NCBI RefSeq assembly: GCF_000420325.1
Contig: NZ_ATUS01000001.1
Location: 1,368,463-1,432,462 of the forward strand
DNA from: Spongiibacter tropicus DSM 19543
GTDB lineage: Bacteria; Pseudomonadota; Gammaproteobacteria; Pseudomonadales; Spongiibacteraceae
Length of the DNA: 64,000 nucleotides
Direction: 5' to 3'
The translations under genes and the position numbers were made by a program. The notes beneath the pieces were generated by a model that had not been told where the DNA came from, ran no database searches, and was given only the letters and a program-made list of their open reading frames with translations. Below, in pieces: positions 53,171 to 64,000 of the stretch (position 1 is its first letter; each line of letters begins with the position of its first letter).

Positions 53171-54157
53171 ATGAACGAACAGCAGAATTTTGCGGCCCTG
53201 AACCCGGACCGGGTGATCGATGCCGTGGAAAGCGTCGGTTTTGTCAGCGACCTGCGCGTGTTCGCTCTCAACAGCTACGAAAACCGGGTTTATCAGTTCG
53301 GCCTGGAAGATGCCGAACCACTGGTCGTGAAGTTTTACCGACCCGGACGCTGGAGCAATGCGCAGATAGAGGAAGAGCACCGCTTCACCCAGCAACTCAG
53401 CGATGCAGATATCCCGGTGATTGCCCCCTGGCGGAATAGCGGTGGTGACAGCCTGTTTGAGCACGACGGCTATCGTTTTGCGCTATACCCTCGTCGAGGC
53501 GGCCATGCACCCGCGCTCGATGATATGGAAAATCTCTTTCAACTCGGCAGGCTGTTTGGGCGACTTCACCTGCTGGGAGAAACCGAAGACTATCATCACC
53601 GCCCACAACTCACCCCCGCCAGCTACGGCACAGCCAGCCGCGAGTTTCTGCTGGAACACGATTTTCTGCCCAGCTCGCTCCGCGATGCCTATCAGGGCAT
53701 CAGCCAGGATGTCATCGCGCTGATTGATGAGGCCTTTGCCAACGTTGCACCGCGCAATATCCGCTGCCACGGCGATGGTCACGTCGGCAACATTCTGTCT
53801 CGTAATGGCGACACCCTGCTCGTGGATTTTGACGACAGCCGCATGGCGCCGGCTATTCAGGACCTGTGGATGTTTCTGTCCGGCGACCGCGATACCCAGC
53901 AGGGCGCGCTGCTGGAATTGGTCGAGGGCTACGAAGAATTCCGCGAATTCTCACCACGCGAACTGCGACTGATAGAACCCCTGCGCAGTCTGCGAATCAT
54001 GCATCACGCCGCCTGGCTGGCGCAGCGCTGGGACGACCCGGCCTTTCCCCTTGCCTTCCCCTGGTTCAACTCCGAGCGCTACTGGGGTGAACACATCCTG
54101 TCACTGCGCGAGCAATTCGCCCTGCTGCAAGAACCCCCGTTAACCCTACAGGCGTGA
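53171..54157 (+). CDS. srkA: Stress response kinase A (SrkA/YihE)
   Basis: 328 residues. ALNSYENRVYQFGLED with VVKFYRPGRWS (nucleotide-binding Lys), RCHGDGHVGNIL (catalytic loop) and LVDFDDSRMAPAIQDLWMFLSG (metal-binding Asp) are SrkA signatures of an APH-like Ser/Thr kinase that protects against stress-induced death. 18 bp after comF and likely co-transcribed with it. Confidence 0.95.
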   Translation: MNEQQNFAALNPDRVIDAVESVGFVSDLRVFALNSYENRVYQFGLEDAEPLVVKFYRPGRWSNAQIEEEHRFTQQLSDADIPVIAPWRNSGGDSLFEHDGYRFALYPRRGGHAPALDDMENLFQLGRLFGRLHLLGETEDYHHRPQLTPASYGTASREFLLEHDFLPSSLRDAYQGISQDVIALIDEAFANVAPRNIRCHGDGHVGNILSRNGDTLLVDFDDSRMAPAIQDLWMFLSGDRDTQQGALLELVEGYEEFREFSPRELRLIEPLRSLRIMHHAAWLAQRWDDPAFPLAFPWFNSERYWGEHILSLREQFALLQEPPLTLQA

Positions 54158-54309
54158 TCGCCTTCCCCATTTACACACGTAAAGTTAAAATCCATGGCAG
54201 GAGATGACAAGCCGGGCTACTCAACGGCCAATACATGGCGCCTGAGGCAAGGCTATACTCCTCCCCCACTGCCCCGAATAAACGATCATAAACGGGCTTA
54301 GGAGTTTGC

Positions 54310-54768
54310 ATGTATACCATCAACGTCAACGACCAAGACCACACTGTGGATGTGCCCGGCGATAAACCCCTGCTGTGGGTGCTAAGGGAGAACCTCAAGC
54401 TTTTTGGCAGCAAGTACGGCTGCGGGCAAGCGCTCTGTGGCGCCTGCACCGTGCACGTTGACGGACAACCCACCCGCGCCTGCGTGATGCCGATCAGCGC
54501 CGCCGAGGGGCACCGCATCACCACCATTGAAGTGATGAATGAGGACAATATTGGCCGTCTGGTTCAGGCAGCCTGGCAAGAGCTGAATGTCCCCCAGTGC
54601 GGCTACTGCCAATCCGGGCAGGTCATGGCAGCAACGGCATTGCTGAAAGACAATCGCTCCCCCAGTGACCGCGATATCGATGAGGCAATGTCGGGCAACA
54701 TCTGTCGCTGCGGCACCTATCCGCGAATTCGTAAAGCTATTCACAAAATCGCCAGCGAACAGCTCTAA
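54310..54768 (+). CDS. IorA-like [2Fe-2S] subunit of a molybdenum hydroxylase
   Basis: 152 residues, the usual size. First cluster [18 protein letters not shown]-x-C, second cluster [17 protein letters not shown] and [11 protein letters not shown]. Passes electrons from the Mo centre. Followed after 9 bp by the Mo-binding subunit. Like isoquinoline 1-oxidoreductase alpha subunit; the true substrate is unknown. Confidence 0.93.
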   Translation: MYTINVNDQDHTVDVPGDKPLLWVLRENLKLFGSKYGCGQALCGACTVHVDGQPTRACVMPISAAEGHRITTIEVMNEDNIGRLVQAAWQELNVPQCGYCQSGQVMAATALLKDNRSPSDRDIDEAMSGNICRCGTYPRIRKAIHKIASEQL

Positions 54769-54777
54769 GGAGGCGTT

Positions 54778-57003
54778 ATGGAATTTTCCGAACTGACACG
54801 CCGCCAGTTCCTGCGTGTTTCGGCCATCGCTGGCGGCGGCCTGTTGGTTGCCTGTGGCGGTGGCGGAGGTGGCGGCGGAAGCAACAGCGGCAACCCTGGC
54901 GATGGCACCAACGAACCGATCGACGCTCAGGAATACGCCGTTGGTGAGTTTCTGCGGCTGAGTACCGACAACCGCGTACACATTCTGGTCGGCGCCTCGG
55001 AAATCGGCCAGGGGGCACTGACCTCGATGGCGATGATTGTTGCTGAAGAGCTGGATGTCGATTGGGAAATGGTCACCGCCGAGCATTCGCCGGTCGCTGC
55101 GCGCTTTAACAACCCTTACTTTGGCGGACTGCTGCAATTTACCGTGGCTAGCGCCACAACCCGTGGCTATTTCGACACCCAGCGCCAAATCGGAGCTGCC
55201 GTGCGGCAGATGCTTATTCAGGCAGCGGCAGATCGCTGGGAAGTCACCCGGGAGTCGCTGCGTACCGACCGGGGCTTCGTCTATGACGATGCTAATGGCC
55301 GCAGCGCCAGCTACGGTGAACTGGCGGAAGAGGCAGCAAGCTACAGGGTGCCGCTGACGCCGCCCCTCAAGGAGCCATCGCAATACCGCATTATCGGCCA
55401 ATCCAAGCAACGCAACGACGCGGCCGCCAAGGTGAGCGGTACACTTCAGTACGGCATCGATGTGGACCTGCCCGGCATGCTGACTGCTGTTCTCGCCAGA
55501 CCTCCCCGTTTTTTCGGGCAGGCACTGACCGTCGATGACAATGCGGCGCTGGCTATTCCCGGCGTCCGTGAAGTCCATACAACACCGGCCGGCGTTGCCG
55601 TCGTTGCCGACGACTACTGGTCGGCAGAAAAAGGACGCCAAGCGCTGGAAGTGCGTTGGAACGAGCTGCTGGCCGGGCGGACGGACAGCGATCTCACCCG
55701 CTCAGCCTACGAGTTGCGCCTCAACCTTCCCGGCGTGCCGATCCGCATTGACGGCTTGGTGCCGGTCGCACAACTTGCTGCCGCAGAGGTGCGCTCAGCG
55801 GACTACTATTTCCCGTTCCAAGCCCACGCCGCGATGGAGCCCTTGAACGTGACCGTGGACTACGATGGCAGTCGCGCCGACATCTGGACCGGCAGTCAAT
55901 CTCCCACGCTGGATAAAACCTTCGCCAGCATCATTCTCGGCTTGCTGCCCAATCAGATCAATTTCCACACCATGTCATCGGGCGGCGGTTTCGGCCGTCG
56001 TGGCAACGTATTCGCCGACTACGTTCGCGACGCCTGCTTCGTCGCCAGAGCGGTCCGCCAACCCGTTAAGGTGATGTGGACGCGGGAAGACGATATGAAA
56101 GGCGGTTTCTACCGCCCCGCCGCCGCCGTGAGAGTCAGCGCCGCCGTGGACAATCAGGGTAATATCACCGCTTGGACCCATCGAGCGGTGACCCAGGACG
56201 TGACCGCTATTTTGTACGCAGAGGAGCTTCTGGACACCCTCGCGGAGGGCACGCTGCCCCCACTCAAGGAGCTGACCGACCTGGAAACGGGCATGCCCTA
56301 CGACATCGACAACGTGTTAATGGATGCCCACCTGACCGTCAATCTCACCATGCCCGCGCTGTGGATGCGATCGGTCAACAAATACACCGACGTCTTCGCT
56401 CAGGAGACCTTTATTGACGAGGTCGCCGCTCGCTACAGCCGCGACCCCTATCAGTACCGCCGAGGTATGCTCAACAACGAACCGAGGCTGCTTGCCGTAC
56501 TCGACGCTGCAGCTCAGGCCGCCAACTGGGGCGGACCGAATGGCGGTCGCAGCCAGGGCCTTGCTGTACTCGGCCATTGGATGAGTTATGTGGCTCAGGT
56601 TGTAGAACTCAGCGTATCCGCCGACAAAGTGGTGACCATTCATCGCGTGATAAGCGCCGTGGACGTCGGCACGGCCGTCAATCCTGATCTGGTAGTCGCC
56701 CAGGTTGAGTCCGCCATCGTTTTTGCGCTGACCAGTGTTTTCTACGGAGAAATCACACTGAACGACGGCGTGGTTCAGCAGAGCAATTATGACGACTACC
56801 CGGTTCTTCGAATGTTCGAAACCCCCGAAATGGAAACAATCGTACTGCCCTCTGAACATGCGCCAGGCGGCGTGGGAGAGTTGGGCGTTCCGGCACTCGG
56901 GCCTGCGCTGGTCAATGCTATTTTTGCCGCGACAGGGGAAACGGTTCGCGACCTGCCACTCAGCAAGCTCGGCTACCGTATCGCCGAAAGGAGCCGCTCA
57001 TGA
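54778..57003 (+). CDS. IorB-like molybdopterin-binding subunit (Tat-exported, lipoprotein-like)
   Basis: 741 residues, preceded by AGGAGG. A twin-arginine signal LTRRQFLRVSAIAGGGLLVACG also ends in a lipobox Cys, followed by a Gly-rich linker. Mo-hydroxylase motifs: GASEIGQGALTSMAMIVAEEL, FQAHAAMEPLNVTV, SSGGGFGRRGNVF, and near the end HAPGGVGELGVPALGPA with the catalytic Glu. The periplasmic, xanthine-dehydrogenase-family subunit that hydroxylates N-heterocycles or aldehydes. Overlaps the cytochrome gene by 4 bp. Confidence 0.92.
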   Translation: MEFSELTRRQFLRVSAIAGGGLLVACGGGGGGGGSNSGNPGDGTNEPIDAQEYAVGEFLRLSTDNRVHILVGASEIGQGALTSMAMIVAEELDVDWEMVTAEHSPVAARFNNPYFGGLLQFTVASATTRGYFDTQRQIGAAVRQMLIQAAADRWEVTRESLRTDRGFVYDDANGRSASYGELAEEAASYRVPLTPPLKEPSQYRIIGQSKQRNDAAAKVSGTLQYGIDVDLPGMLTAVLARPPRFFGQALTVDDNAALAIPGVREVHTTPAGVAVVADDYWSAEKGRQALEVRWNELLAGRTDSDLTRSAYELRLNLPGVPIRIDGLVPVAQLAAAEVRSADYYFPFQAHAAMEPLNVTVDYDGSRADIWTGSQSPTLDKTFASIILGLLPNQINFHTMSSGGGFGRRGNVFADYVRDACFVARAVRQPVKVMWTREDDMKGGFYRPAAAVRVSAAVDNQGNITAWTHRAVTQDVTAILYAEELLDTLAEGTLPPLKELTDLETGMPYDIDNVLMDAHLTVNLTMPALWMRSVNKYTDVFAQETFIDEVAARYSRDPYQYRRGMLNNEPRLLAVLDAAAQAANWGGPNGGRSQGLAVLGHWMSYVAQVVELSVSADKVVTIHRVISAVDVGTAVNPDLVVAQVESAIVFALTSVFYGEITLNDGVVQQSNYDDYPVLRMFETPEMETIVLPSEHAPGGVGELGVPALGPALVNAIFAATGETVRDLPLSKLGYRIAERSRS

Positions 57004-57542
57004 CTGTTTTTCCGACAGGACTGACCAGACTGATAACAGGCCTACTGTTCGGCGCCGCGCTAAGTGGCACAGCTAGCGCGCAGTCCCCCCTGTTTGCGCC
57101 GATCTATGAGGTGCTGACCCATCCCCGCTGCCTGAATTGCCACACGGAAACCGAATTTCCCCGTCAAGGCGATGAGCGCAGACGGCACGATCAACTGATC
57201 GTACGCGGCGACAGCGACCACGGCGCACCCACGCTGCAATGCAGCGCCTGCCACCAGGAGCAAAACAGCCCCGATGGCGAAGTCCCCGGTGCGCCCCACT
57301 GGGGGTTGGCACCACTGAGTATGGCTTGGGAAAACAAAAGCGCCGTTGAGGTATGCACGGTACTCAAAGACAAAAGCATGAACGGTGGCAAAGACCTGCA
57401 GGCTCTGCTCAGCCATATGGAAGTCGACCCATTGGTGCTGTGGGGGTTTGCGCCGGGAGGAGACCGCACCCTGCCTCCCCTCGACCATCCGCAGTTCGTG
57501 GAAGTGCTTAAGGCCTGGGTCAATGCAGGCGGCCCCTGCTAA
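57000..57542 (+). CDS. Periplasmic dihaem c-type cytochrome, partner of IorAB-like enzyme
   Basis: 180 residues. Signal peptide (LITGLLFGAALSGTASAQ) and two haem motifs: CLNCH and CSACH. Start codon overlaps the IorB-like stop (ATGA), so it is translationally coupled and probably the electron acceptor of the enzyme in the periplasm. Confidence 0.9.
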   Translation: MTVFPTGLTRLITGLLFGAALSGTASAQSPLFAPIYEVLTHPRCLNCHTETEFPRQGDERRRHDQLIVRGDSDHGAPTLQCSACHQEQNSPDGEVPGAPHWGLAPLSMAWENKSAVEVCTVLKDKSMNGGKDLQALLSHMEVDPLVLWGFAPGGDRTLPPLDHPQFVEVLKAWVNAGGPC

Positions 57543-57548
57543 ACCGGC

Positions 57549-58619
57549 TCAGCCTTGGACGTGATTCAGCTCGGTCATCAACACGTCTACTAAATCAGCG
57601 GCAGGAAGGGCTCTCGACAGGGCTGCGCCCTGCCCTGCCCATTGCGCGGCGAACTCATGACACCCAGATGTTGCCGCCAGGGCATTAAGCTGCTTTGCAG
57701 CGTCATACGCCAGCGGATAATCAGCGGGAACAGGGCTGCCGTCGGCTTCGCCATATCTGACGAGCCGGTTCACCATTCCTCGCGCAGGCCGCCCCGAGAA
57801 CACCGATGTCAGCCGGGTTTCGCCAGCCCTGGCACTTAAAAGGTTTTCGCGATAACTGGCGTTGGCCGCCGATTCCGGGCAAAGAATAAAAGCGGTTCCC
57901 ATCTGCGCAGCCACGGCCCCCGCTGCCAACGCCGACGCAATACCCTGCCCGTCCATGATGCCTCCCGCCGCAATCAGCGGCAGAGAGCACTGCATTGACA
58001 GCAGGCGCAGCAAGACCAAGGTTGTGAACCGCTCATCGCGCGCCGAGGTTGAAAACACGCCCCGGTGCCCACCGGCTTCTATGCCTTGCACCACAATGCC
58101 ATCCAGCCCGGCGTCCTGAATCTGCCTCGCCTCGTCGGGACTGGTCGCAGTCGCCAGTAGAACTACACCCGCATCCCTTAATGACGTCAGCCAATGCGGA
58201 GATGGCAAACCAAAGTGGAAACTGAGCACCGCCGGGCGCAATTCAAGCAGCAACGTCAGCATCTCGGGATCATCGTTAAAACTTCGATAAATCTCGTTCA
58301 GCCCCGCCGGTGGCTCGCCGCCAAACTCCTCAAACAGCGGCGCCAAATACCTGAGCCAGGCCGCCTCTTTCTCCGGTTCGGCTTGTGGCGCCGCATGGCA
58401 AAATACATTGACGTTGAACGGCTTATCAGTGAGCTGTCGTGTCGCCTCAATCATCTGCCGAGCCTGCACTATTGTGCTGGCACCAATACCCAGCGAGCCG
58501 AGGCCTCCGGCGTTGGACACCGCTGCCGCCATCTCAGGCGTGGATACACCCGCCATCGGCGCCTGAATGATGGGCTTTAACATTCCCAGCCTTGTCAGCA
58601 AACATTCCGCTGAGCCCAT
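57549..58619 (-). CDS. Nitronate monooxygenase family protein
   Basis: 356 residues from ATG 58619 with GGAGG five bases upstream. FMN TIM-barrel: PIIQAPMAGVSTPEMAAAVSNAGGLGSLG, FNVNVFCH, VLSFHFGLPS, GIVVQGIEAGGHRG (catalytic His) and LIAAGGIMDGQGIASALAAGAVAAQMGTAF. Oxidises nitroalkanes/propionate 3-nitronate. Ends convergent to the cytochrome gene, 6 bp apart. Confidence 0.93.
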   Translation of the reverse strand: MGSAECLLTRLGMLKPIIQAPMAGVSTPEMAAAVSNAGGLGSLGIGASTIVQARQMIEATRQLTDKPFNVNVFCHAAPQAEPEKEAAWLRYLAPLFEEFGGEPPAGLNEIYRSFNDDPEMLTLLLELRPAVLSFHFGLPSPHWLTSLRDAGVVLLATATSPDEARQIQDAGLDGIVVQGIEAGGHRGVFSTSARDERFTTLVLLRLLSMQCSLPLIAAGGIMDGQGIASALAAGAVAAQMGTAFILCPESAANASYRENLLSARAGETRLTSVFSGRPARGMVNRLVRYGEADGSPVPADYPLAYDAAKQLNALAATSGCHEFAAQWAGQGAALSRALPAADLVDVLMTELNHVQG

Positions 58620-58634
58620 CGCCACCTCCAGTCG

Positions 58635-59396
58635 TCAGTTTTTCAGGCGATAGCCCGTGCGGAACATCCAGTGAATGACACCAAGGCAAAGCAGCATAAA
58701 GCCCAGCGTCATCCCAATACTCACACCAACATTGACGTCGGCAACCCCATAAAAGCTCCAGCGGAATCCGCTGATCAGATACACCACCGGATTTGCGAGG
58801 GTTATCGTCTGCCACAGTGGCGGCAGCATACTGATGGAATAGAAGCTGCCGCCGAGAAAGGCCAGCGGCGTGACAATCAGCATCGGCACAATCTGCAGCT
58901 TCTCGAAGCCGTCCGCCCACACTCCAATAATGAAACCAAACAGACTAAAGGTCACCGCTGTGAGTACCAGAAACCCCAACATCCAGAGTGGGTGGGCGAT
59001 GCTGTAGTCGACAAACAACCGCGCTGTAGCGAGCATAATCAAGCCGAGAATTATCGACTTGCTGGCGGCGGCCCCCACATAACCCAGCAGAATTTCCGGC
59101 AATGACACCGGCGCGGACAGCAGTTCGTAGATCGTGCCATTATATTTCGGAAAGAAAATACCGAAGGCGGCATTCGACAGACTTTCGGTGAGCAGCGCCA
59201 GCATCACCAAGCCGGGGATAATAAATGCCCCGTAGCTGATGCCATCGATCGCGACCATGCGCGAGCCAATCGCAGAGCCAAACACCACAAAATACAACGA
59301 CGTGGAGATAACCGGTGAAGCGATACTCTGCAATAAGGTCCGCCAGGTGCGGTGCATTTCAAACAGGTAGATTGCACGTACGGCATAAAGATTCAT
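58635..59396 (-). CDS. ABC-2 type exporter permease
   Basis: 253 residues from ATG 59396, 4 bp after the ATPase gene; longer frames upstream overlap the ATPase and have no family sense. Six hydrophobic segments with the ABC-2 signature GSAIGSR...[30 protein letters not shown] and [23 protein letters not shown]. Substrate unknown (drug, lipid or polysaccharide type). Confidence 0.9.
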   Translation of the reverse strand: MNLYAVRAIYLFEMHRTWRTLLQSIASPVISTSLYFVVFGSAIGSRMVAIDGISYGAFIIPGLVMLALLTESLSNAAFGIFFPKYNGTIYELLSAPVSLPEILLGYVGAAASKSIILGLIMLATARLFVDYSIAHPLWMLGFLVLTAVTFSLFGFIIGVWADGFEKLQIVPMLIVTPLAFLGGSFYSISMLPPLWQTITLANPVVYLISGFRWSFYGVADVNVGVSIGMTLGFMLLCLGVIHWMFRTGYRLKN

Positions 59397-59400
59397 GATG

Positions 59401-60330
59401 TTATTGCTCCTGTTCGCTGACCAAGCTAACAAAAATATCTTCCAGCGAACGCTGCGTGGAGTGTAGATCTTTGTAGTCAATGCCGTGACTTTCCAGCCGC
59501 CGAAAAAGCTCGGCGATACCGGTTTGCTCGCTCTGGCTGTCGTAGTGATAAACCAGCTCCAGGCCGTCATCGCTGAGGCTCAGAGGATAGCTCTGCAACT
59601 CTTCAGGGATTGTCAGCAAGGGCTTCTGTAATTGCAGGCGAAGCTGCTTCTGGCCGAGCTTTTCCATCAACTGATGCTTTTCTTCAACCAGCATCAGCTG
59701 ACCGCGACGAATCACGCCAATGCGGTCCGCCATCTCCTCGGCCTCTTCGATATAGTGGGTGGTGAGAATGATGGTGACACCGCGCTCACGCAGACCCCTC
59801 ACCATCTCCCACATATCCCTACGCAGCTCAACATCCACCCCCGCAGTGGGCTCGTCGAGGAACAGGATTTCCGGTTCGTGAGACAGTGCCTTGGCAATCA
59901 TCACCCGGCGCTTCATTCCCCCCGACAGCGCCATAATGCGCTCGTGGCGCTTATCCCACAGCGACAACTGCCGCAGTATTTGCTCAAGGTAAGCGGGGTC
60001 TTTCGGCTTGCCAAACAGCCCCCGACTGAAGGTAATGGTAGACCAGACACTTTCAAAGCCATCGGTCGACAGCTCTTGAGGCACCAGCCCAATCCGACTG
60101 CGAGCGCGTCGGTAGTCACTCACAATATCGTGCCCCGCAGCGCTCACCGAGCCACTGCTGGCATTCACAATGCCGCAAATAATACTGATAAGCGTGGTTT
60201 TCCCCGCGCCATTCGGACCGAGCAGGGCAAAAATCTCGCCACGCTCAATCTCCAGACTCACGCCTTTCAGAGCCTGAAACCCGGAGGCGTAAACCTTGCT
60301 GACGTCACGAACACTGATAACTGAAGACAC
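59401..60330 (-). CDS. ABC exporter ATP-binding protein
   Basis: 309 residues. Walker [16 protein letters not shown]-loop IGLVPQEL, signature [16 protein letters not shown], Walker [13 protein letters not shown] and H-loop [16 protein letters not shown], plus the ~90-residue C-terminal extension of DrrA/CcmA-type subfamily. Pairs with the permease; the TetR gene just upstream on the same strand may control both. Confidence 0.94.
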   Translation of the reverse strand: MSSVISVRDVSKVYASGFQALKGVSLEIERGEIFALLGPNGAGKTTLISIICGIVNASSGSVSAAGHDIVSDYRRARSRIGLVPQELSTDGFESVWSTITFSRGLFGKPKDPAYLEQILRQLSLWDKRHERIMALSGGMKRRVMIAKALSHEPEILFLDEPTAGVDVELRRDMWEMVRGLRERGVTIILTTHYIEEAEEMADRIGVIRRGQLMLVEEKHQLMEKLGQKQLRLQLQKPLLTIPEELQSYPLSLSDDGLELVYHYDSQSEQTGIAELFRRLESHGIDYKDLHSTQRSLEDIFVSLVSEQEQ

Positions 60331-60405
60331 GGACTCTCCCGCAGGTCGGAAAAATAAAAGGCTGAAAGTGTCGCCCAGCGAGCAACGCCGATCAATAGCC
60401 GATTG

Positions 60406-61038
60406 CTATGCCGGCCGGCATTGTCGCCAGAGCATCGCGGCCGCGGTGGCCGACATATCATCAACGGTGGCAACATCCAGATAAATACCGTCAATCAGCA
60501 GGCGGCTCATGCCGTGCAATGTCGACCAGCAGAGCTGTGCAAAGCGCAGGACGTCCACCTCGGCGGCAATCCCTCCTTGCTGCTGAAGCGTACGGATGCA
60601 GCTGACAAAGTCGCGGAACGCGGCATAGCCCTCTGCCTTGAGGCTGTCAGTGGGTGTGCTGGACTTCCAAAGTTTGCCGCCGAACATCAAGTCGTAGTAC
60701 TCGGCGTGGGACAGGGCGAAGGCGGTGTACTGGCGGGCAAATTCCAGCAATGCGGCCTCGTCGAAGGTCGACGGCTGCCACAGCGCCGGGGCACAGCAGG
60801 TCTCACGAAATCGCCGGAAGCCCTCTTCCGCAATGCCACAAAGCAAACTGTGCTTGTCACTGAAATGGTGGTAGGGCGCGGTGCGCGACACCCCCAACTC
60901 CTGCGCCAGTCGACGCATCGACAACCCCGCCTCACCCTCATCGCGCAGCAAGCGCGCCGCGACATCCAACAGCTGCGCGCGCAGATTGCCGTGATGATAG
61001 GCCCCGGAAGGCTTGCTGCAAGAAGGAGTATCAGTCAT
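60406..61038 (-). CDS. TetR-family regulator
   Basis: 210 residues. HTH LDVAARLLRDEGEAGLSMRRLAQELGVSRTAPYHHFSDKHSLLCGIAEEGFRRF is typical of TetR; the C-terminal ligand domain is AcrR/TetR_C-like (LEFARQYTAFALSHAEYYDLMFG). Divergent from fadH across ~115 bp containing a repeated motif, and 75 bp ahead of the ABC genes, so it could repress either or both. Confidence 0.92.
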   Translation of the reverse strand: MTDTPSCSKPSGAYHHGNLRAQLLDVAARLLRDEGEAGLSMRRLAQELGVSRTAPYHHFSDKHSLLCGIAEEGFRRFRETCCAPALWQPSTFDEAALLEFARQYTAFALSHAEYYDLMFGGKLWKSSTPTDSLKAEGYAAFRDFVSCIRTLQQQGGIAAEVDVLRFAQLCWSTLHGMSRLLIDGIYLDVATVDDMSATAAAMLWRQCRPA

Positions 61039-61072
61039 CGCGGCACTCTATCAGCAGCGCTCGGCACTGTCC

Positions 61073-61122
61073 ATCTTGACACCGTCCATATCGAGGCGTA
61101 GCCTGCAAATCTTGACATCGTC
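61073..61122. promoter_or_regulatory. Direct repeats between tetR and fadH, probable operators
   Basis: ATCTTGACACCGTC (61073-61086) and ATCTTGACATCGTC (61109-61122) match at 13 of 14 positions, 36 bp apart. Each contains TTGACA, which may also serve as a -35 toward fadH. Likely binding sites of the adjacent TetR protein. Confidence 0.55.
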
Positions 61123-61125
61123 TAG

Positions 61126-63171
<2,046 letters not shown>

Positions 63172-63348
63172 ACGGTTGCCTCGCGCCAACGCCAAACCAG
63201 CCTCACTGACAGAGCTGCGCGCGGGGCGACCGTTCCGATATACCAGAAATGCGTATAACCGCTGACTATCGCGGCATGTTGCTATAGCCAGTTGCAAAGC
63301 ACTGCGGCTAGACTTGGACGTTGTTCTCGAAATCCGACCGGGCCACGT

Positions 63349-64000
63349 ATGTTCAACCGCCACTACCGACGCCTTGCCGCGTGGCTGCTTACCTTGGCCG
63401 CACCGGCAACCACAGCCGCCCCCTCTGTAAGCTCCCTCAATGCAGCTTGGCTCAGCGAGCTGAGCGGGCTGGCCGCCAGCTATGCCCACCCTGGTTTTTA
63501 TTGGGGTCACAACGACAGCGGCAGCCGCGCACGACTGGCATTAATTCAAGCTGATGAGCAGAGTGTGCTTTCGGTAGCGCTACCCAATCTCGACGCGAGA
63601 GACTGGGAAGATATCGCCAGCTTCAGCGATGCCTCGGGCAACTATGTGCTGGTGGGTGATGTCGGCGATAACTTTGCTCTGCGCCCGATGGTCGAGCTGT
63701 ACCTGCTGGCGGAATCCGGCAGTGCCAAAGCACCGCGGTTACGGCTTCTTCGCCGTTACAGCGTCATTTACGACGGCGGCCCTCGGGATGTTGAAGGACT
63801 TGCCATCGACGCCCAGACGCGCATGGTGTATCTGCTGAGCAAGCGTGAGACGCACCCCAAACTCTACCGTTTCTCGCTGGACGCCCTGCCCGGCGCACCG
63901 ATCATGCTCAACGAGCTGGGCAGCGTCACCAGCTTACCCACGCCACAGCGCCACCGCCCGCAACGAGAAGGCGGCATCAGCCAGCACTCCCCCACCGGTC
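63349..64000 (+). CDS. Secreted protein of unknown function, possibly beta-propeller esterase-like (partial)
   Basis: ATG 63349 opens 217 codons to the window edge without a stop. Signal peptide (RRLAAWLLTLAAPATTAA). Then LSGLAASYAHPGFYWGHNDSG, DWEDIASFSD, VLVGDVGDNFALRP and DVEGLAIDAQTRMVYLLSKRE, a pattern of repeated strands with acidic loops, as in SdiA-regulated or phytase-like propellers. The C-terminus is outside the window, so the family call is tentative. Confidence 0.65.
   Translation, partial: MFNRHYRRLAAWLLTLAAPATTAAPSVSSLNAAWLSELSGLAASYAHPGFYWGHNDSGSRARLALIQADEQSVLSVALPNLDARDWEDIASFSDASGNYVLVGDVGDNFALRPMVELYLLAESGSAKAPRLRLLRRYSVIYDGGPRDVEGLAIDAQTRMVYLLSKRETHPKLYRFSLDALPGAPIMLNELGSVTSLPTPQRHRPQREGGISQHSPTG

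Overview
The window looks like chromosomal DNA of a marine-type gammaproteobacterium, perhaps near Spongiibacteraceae/Cellvibrionales. That placement is an inference from gene content: an EF-G2 paralogue, a fused BioH-BioC, DUF3094, two long FadE-type acyl-CoA dehydrogenases and a valine-degradation cluster. The left half (1-32 kb) is accessory and visibly AT-richer apart from fusA and the rhs gene. The right half (32.5-64 kb) is ordinary GC-richer metabolic chromosome. I found no rRNA, tRNA or CRISPR.

Left edge (1-4.3 kb): a decayed integron. A frameshifted integrase remnant (plus strand, from 3974) faces a cassette on the minus strand carrying a catB-type acetyltransferase with its attC. 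Immediately after the attC, in the same direction, lies a large STAND NTPase with an N-terminal PD-(D/E)XK-like nuclease domain. It runs off the window and is a strong anti-phage candidate. A stand-alone elongation factor G (EF-G2) follows.

6.9-26.3 kb, all minus strand: a Tad-type pilus/secretion locus. It holds Flp pilin, TadG-like and TadE-like pseudopilins, RcpC, secretin, FHA-TadA ATPase, TadB, TadC, a DUF192 protein, TadD, another TadE, an unknown periplasmic protein and a DUF4892-OmpA protein. It leads directly into a 1724-residue RHS polymorphic toxin with a C-terminal Tle1/DUF2235 phospholipase domain and then a lipoprotein, probably its immunity protein. The first ~50 residues of the RHS protein align without gaps to the Flp pilin of the same locus, including the G|xxxxEY prepilin-cleavage motif. 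No VgrG, PAAR or other T6SS gene is present. I infer that the Tad machine handles or displays this toxin. Downstream are two decayed RHS C-terminal ends and a second paralogous lipoprotein, the usual scars of toxin/immunity turnover.

26.9-32.5 kb: an intact chromosomal integron. IntI (plus strand) has a LexA box over its promoter. Eight attC-bounded cassettes extend leftward. Six encode small secreted or membrane proteins of unknown function. One encodes CcdAB, reversed and with its own promoter. One encodes a YefM-type antitoxin with a frameshifted YoeB/Txe toxin.

32.5-64 kb: valine/isobutyrate catabolism (mmsB, HIBYL-CoA hydrolase, enoyl-CoA hydratase, acyl-CoA dehydrogenase), an acylating aldehyde dehydrogenase divergent from an AraC regulator, PhzF, a CobB sirtuin, a GNAT protein, a secreted alpha/beta-hydrolase lipoprotein, two acyl-CoA dehydrogenases, the biotin operon bioBF-(bioH-bioC)-bioD with a BirA-type operator shared with divergent comF, srkA, an IorAB-like molybdenum hydroxylase with its cytochrome, a nitronate monooxygenase, an ABC-2 exporter with a TetR regulator, a 2,4-dienoyl-CoA reductase, and the start of a secreted protein.
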